DNA from: Asparagopsis taxiformis
Taxonomy: Eukaryota > Rhodophyta > Florideophyceae > Bonnemaisoniales > Bonnemaisoniaceae
Direction of reading: 5' to 3'
DNA: 64,000 bases
Assembly: GCA_030407315.1 (NCBI GenBank)
Contig: JALQPE010000192.1
Coordinates: forward strand, 1-64,000
Below, one piece after another: positions 63,525 through 64,000 of the stretch; position 1 is the stretch's first letter; every line of letters begins with the position of its first letter. The notes under the pieces are model-generated. The model ran no database searches. It was not told the DNA's origin and was given only the letters and a program-made list of their open reading frames with translations. Position numbers and translations under genes: made by a program.

Positions 63525-64000
63525 TCATCACTCCCTCCAGTTAGTACGCATTACATCTTCCTTTGAAATAAACTCGTCTTGTTGGTATCTACGTGTCGCA
63601 CTTCCCGCCTCTTGATTCCCTTACTCGGTATACGCGCTGTAGTGTGACGCTGGGGGACGGCAGGTGTTCGGCGTGCCAAATCACGAGGCACGTACGCGTC
63701 GGTAGCTCCTTGGTAGGGGCGCGAGTGTCGTGGCTCAAAGCCGTATGTGCCCGCTGTCCACGTCGTCGTTCGGGGGACAACCGGACGAAGTCGTCCATTC
63801 GCGTGCGCCGATATTGGGTTGCGTGTGTTATGGAGTGTGGGAGGAGGATGAAGGAAGTGAGTTGGAGCGGCCAGTCCGTCGAGATGCGATCGTCGCAGCG
63901 CGCTCGCTTCGTCGGTTCGTCGCGCGTGATTCCCGTCGCCGTTGGTTAATTCCATCGCGCATTCGCTCGCGGTTGCGGTGTCGGTTCGTCGCTACGCGCC
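63525..64000. other. Downstream GC-rich region
   Basis: A plus-strand frame at 63593-63949 holds scattered Cys pairs (CSVTLGDGRCSAC, CARCPRRRSG) but no clear zinc-knuckle spacing. I do not call a gene; the window ends here. Confidence 0.3.

Overview
This is a eukaryotic nuclear window. It has spliceosomal introns of 68-101 nt with GT/AG ends, one with a perfect TACTAAC branch point, TATA boxes, secreted proteins with signal peptides, a BET-type NET domain, SET chromatin chemistry, and Ty1/copia and Ty3/gypsy retrotransposons. Genes are intron-poor. Compact genes in a sea of copia, gypsy and large DNA transposons would fit a red alga, but a fungus or another protist cannot be excluded from sequence alone. 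Base composition is a mosaic: AT-rich at 1-11 kb, very CpG-rich at 16.5-17.5 kb and 61-63.5 kb.

Layout. (1) 1.2-10.8 kb: an AT-rich DNA-transposon-like block. It holds a fragment resembling an NB-ARC winged helix, a transposase-derived protein that lacks its catalytic core (minus strand), a ParB-like + N6-adenine DNA methyltransferase + 'domain X' fusion protein, and a DDE/RNase H-like transposase whose reading frame shifts by -1 on an A8 run. (2) 11.2-13.9 kb: a decayed copia element with its 3' LTR, split by a foreign solo LTR. (3) 14.1-17.8 kb: two ordinary host genes, an M13 (neprilysin/PepO-like) metallopeptidase with one intron and a NET-domain protein. (4) 18-34 kb: seven paralogous secreted metallo-beta-lactamase-fold hydrolases of the methyl-parathion-hydrolase / AHL-lactonase type, each with a TATA box 60-90 bp before the ATG. 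Three keep HxHxDH; four have lost its Asp and second His. (5) 35.5-38.8 kb: a broken gypsy pol on the minus strand containing two nested solo LTRs, each with a perfect 5-bp target duplication. (6) 39.9-63.5 kb: a GC-rich gag-like gene interrupted by a candidate 20.8-kb transposon (40,200-60,968).

The 20.8-kb element is the most interesting part. Its ends are inverted copies sharing about 50 bp plus subterminal GGACGTCC and CTAGTAC repeats. Inside are a KDZ/Plavaka-like transposase, a two-frame coiled-coil protein of unknown function, an N6-adenine DNA methyltransferase fused to a SET domain, a domain X + ParB-like protein, and a 2-oxoglutarate/Fe(II) dioxygenase. Seven copies of a roughly 200-bp repeat built of nested palindromes surround these genes. 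Domain X, with a conserved PPET(L/M)GG core, occurs here and in the ParB-methyltransferase protein at 4-7 kb. Two unrelated transposase contexts in one window therefore carry the same ParB / adenine methyltransferase / domain X kit, which suggests a DNA-modification module that travels with transposons. The function is inference; the domain sharing is visible in the sequence.
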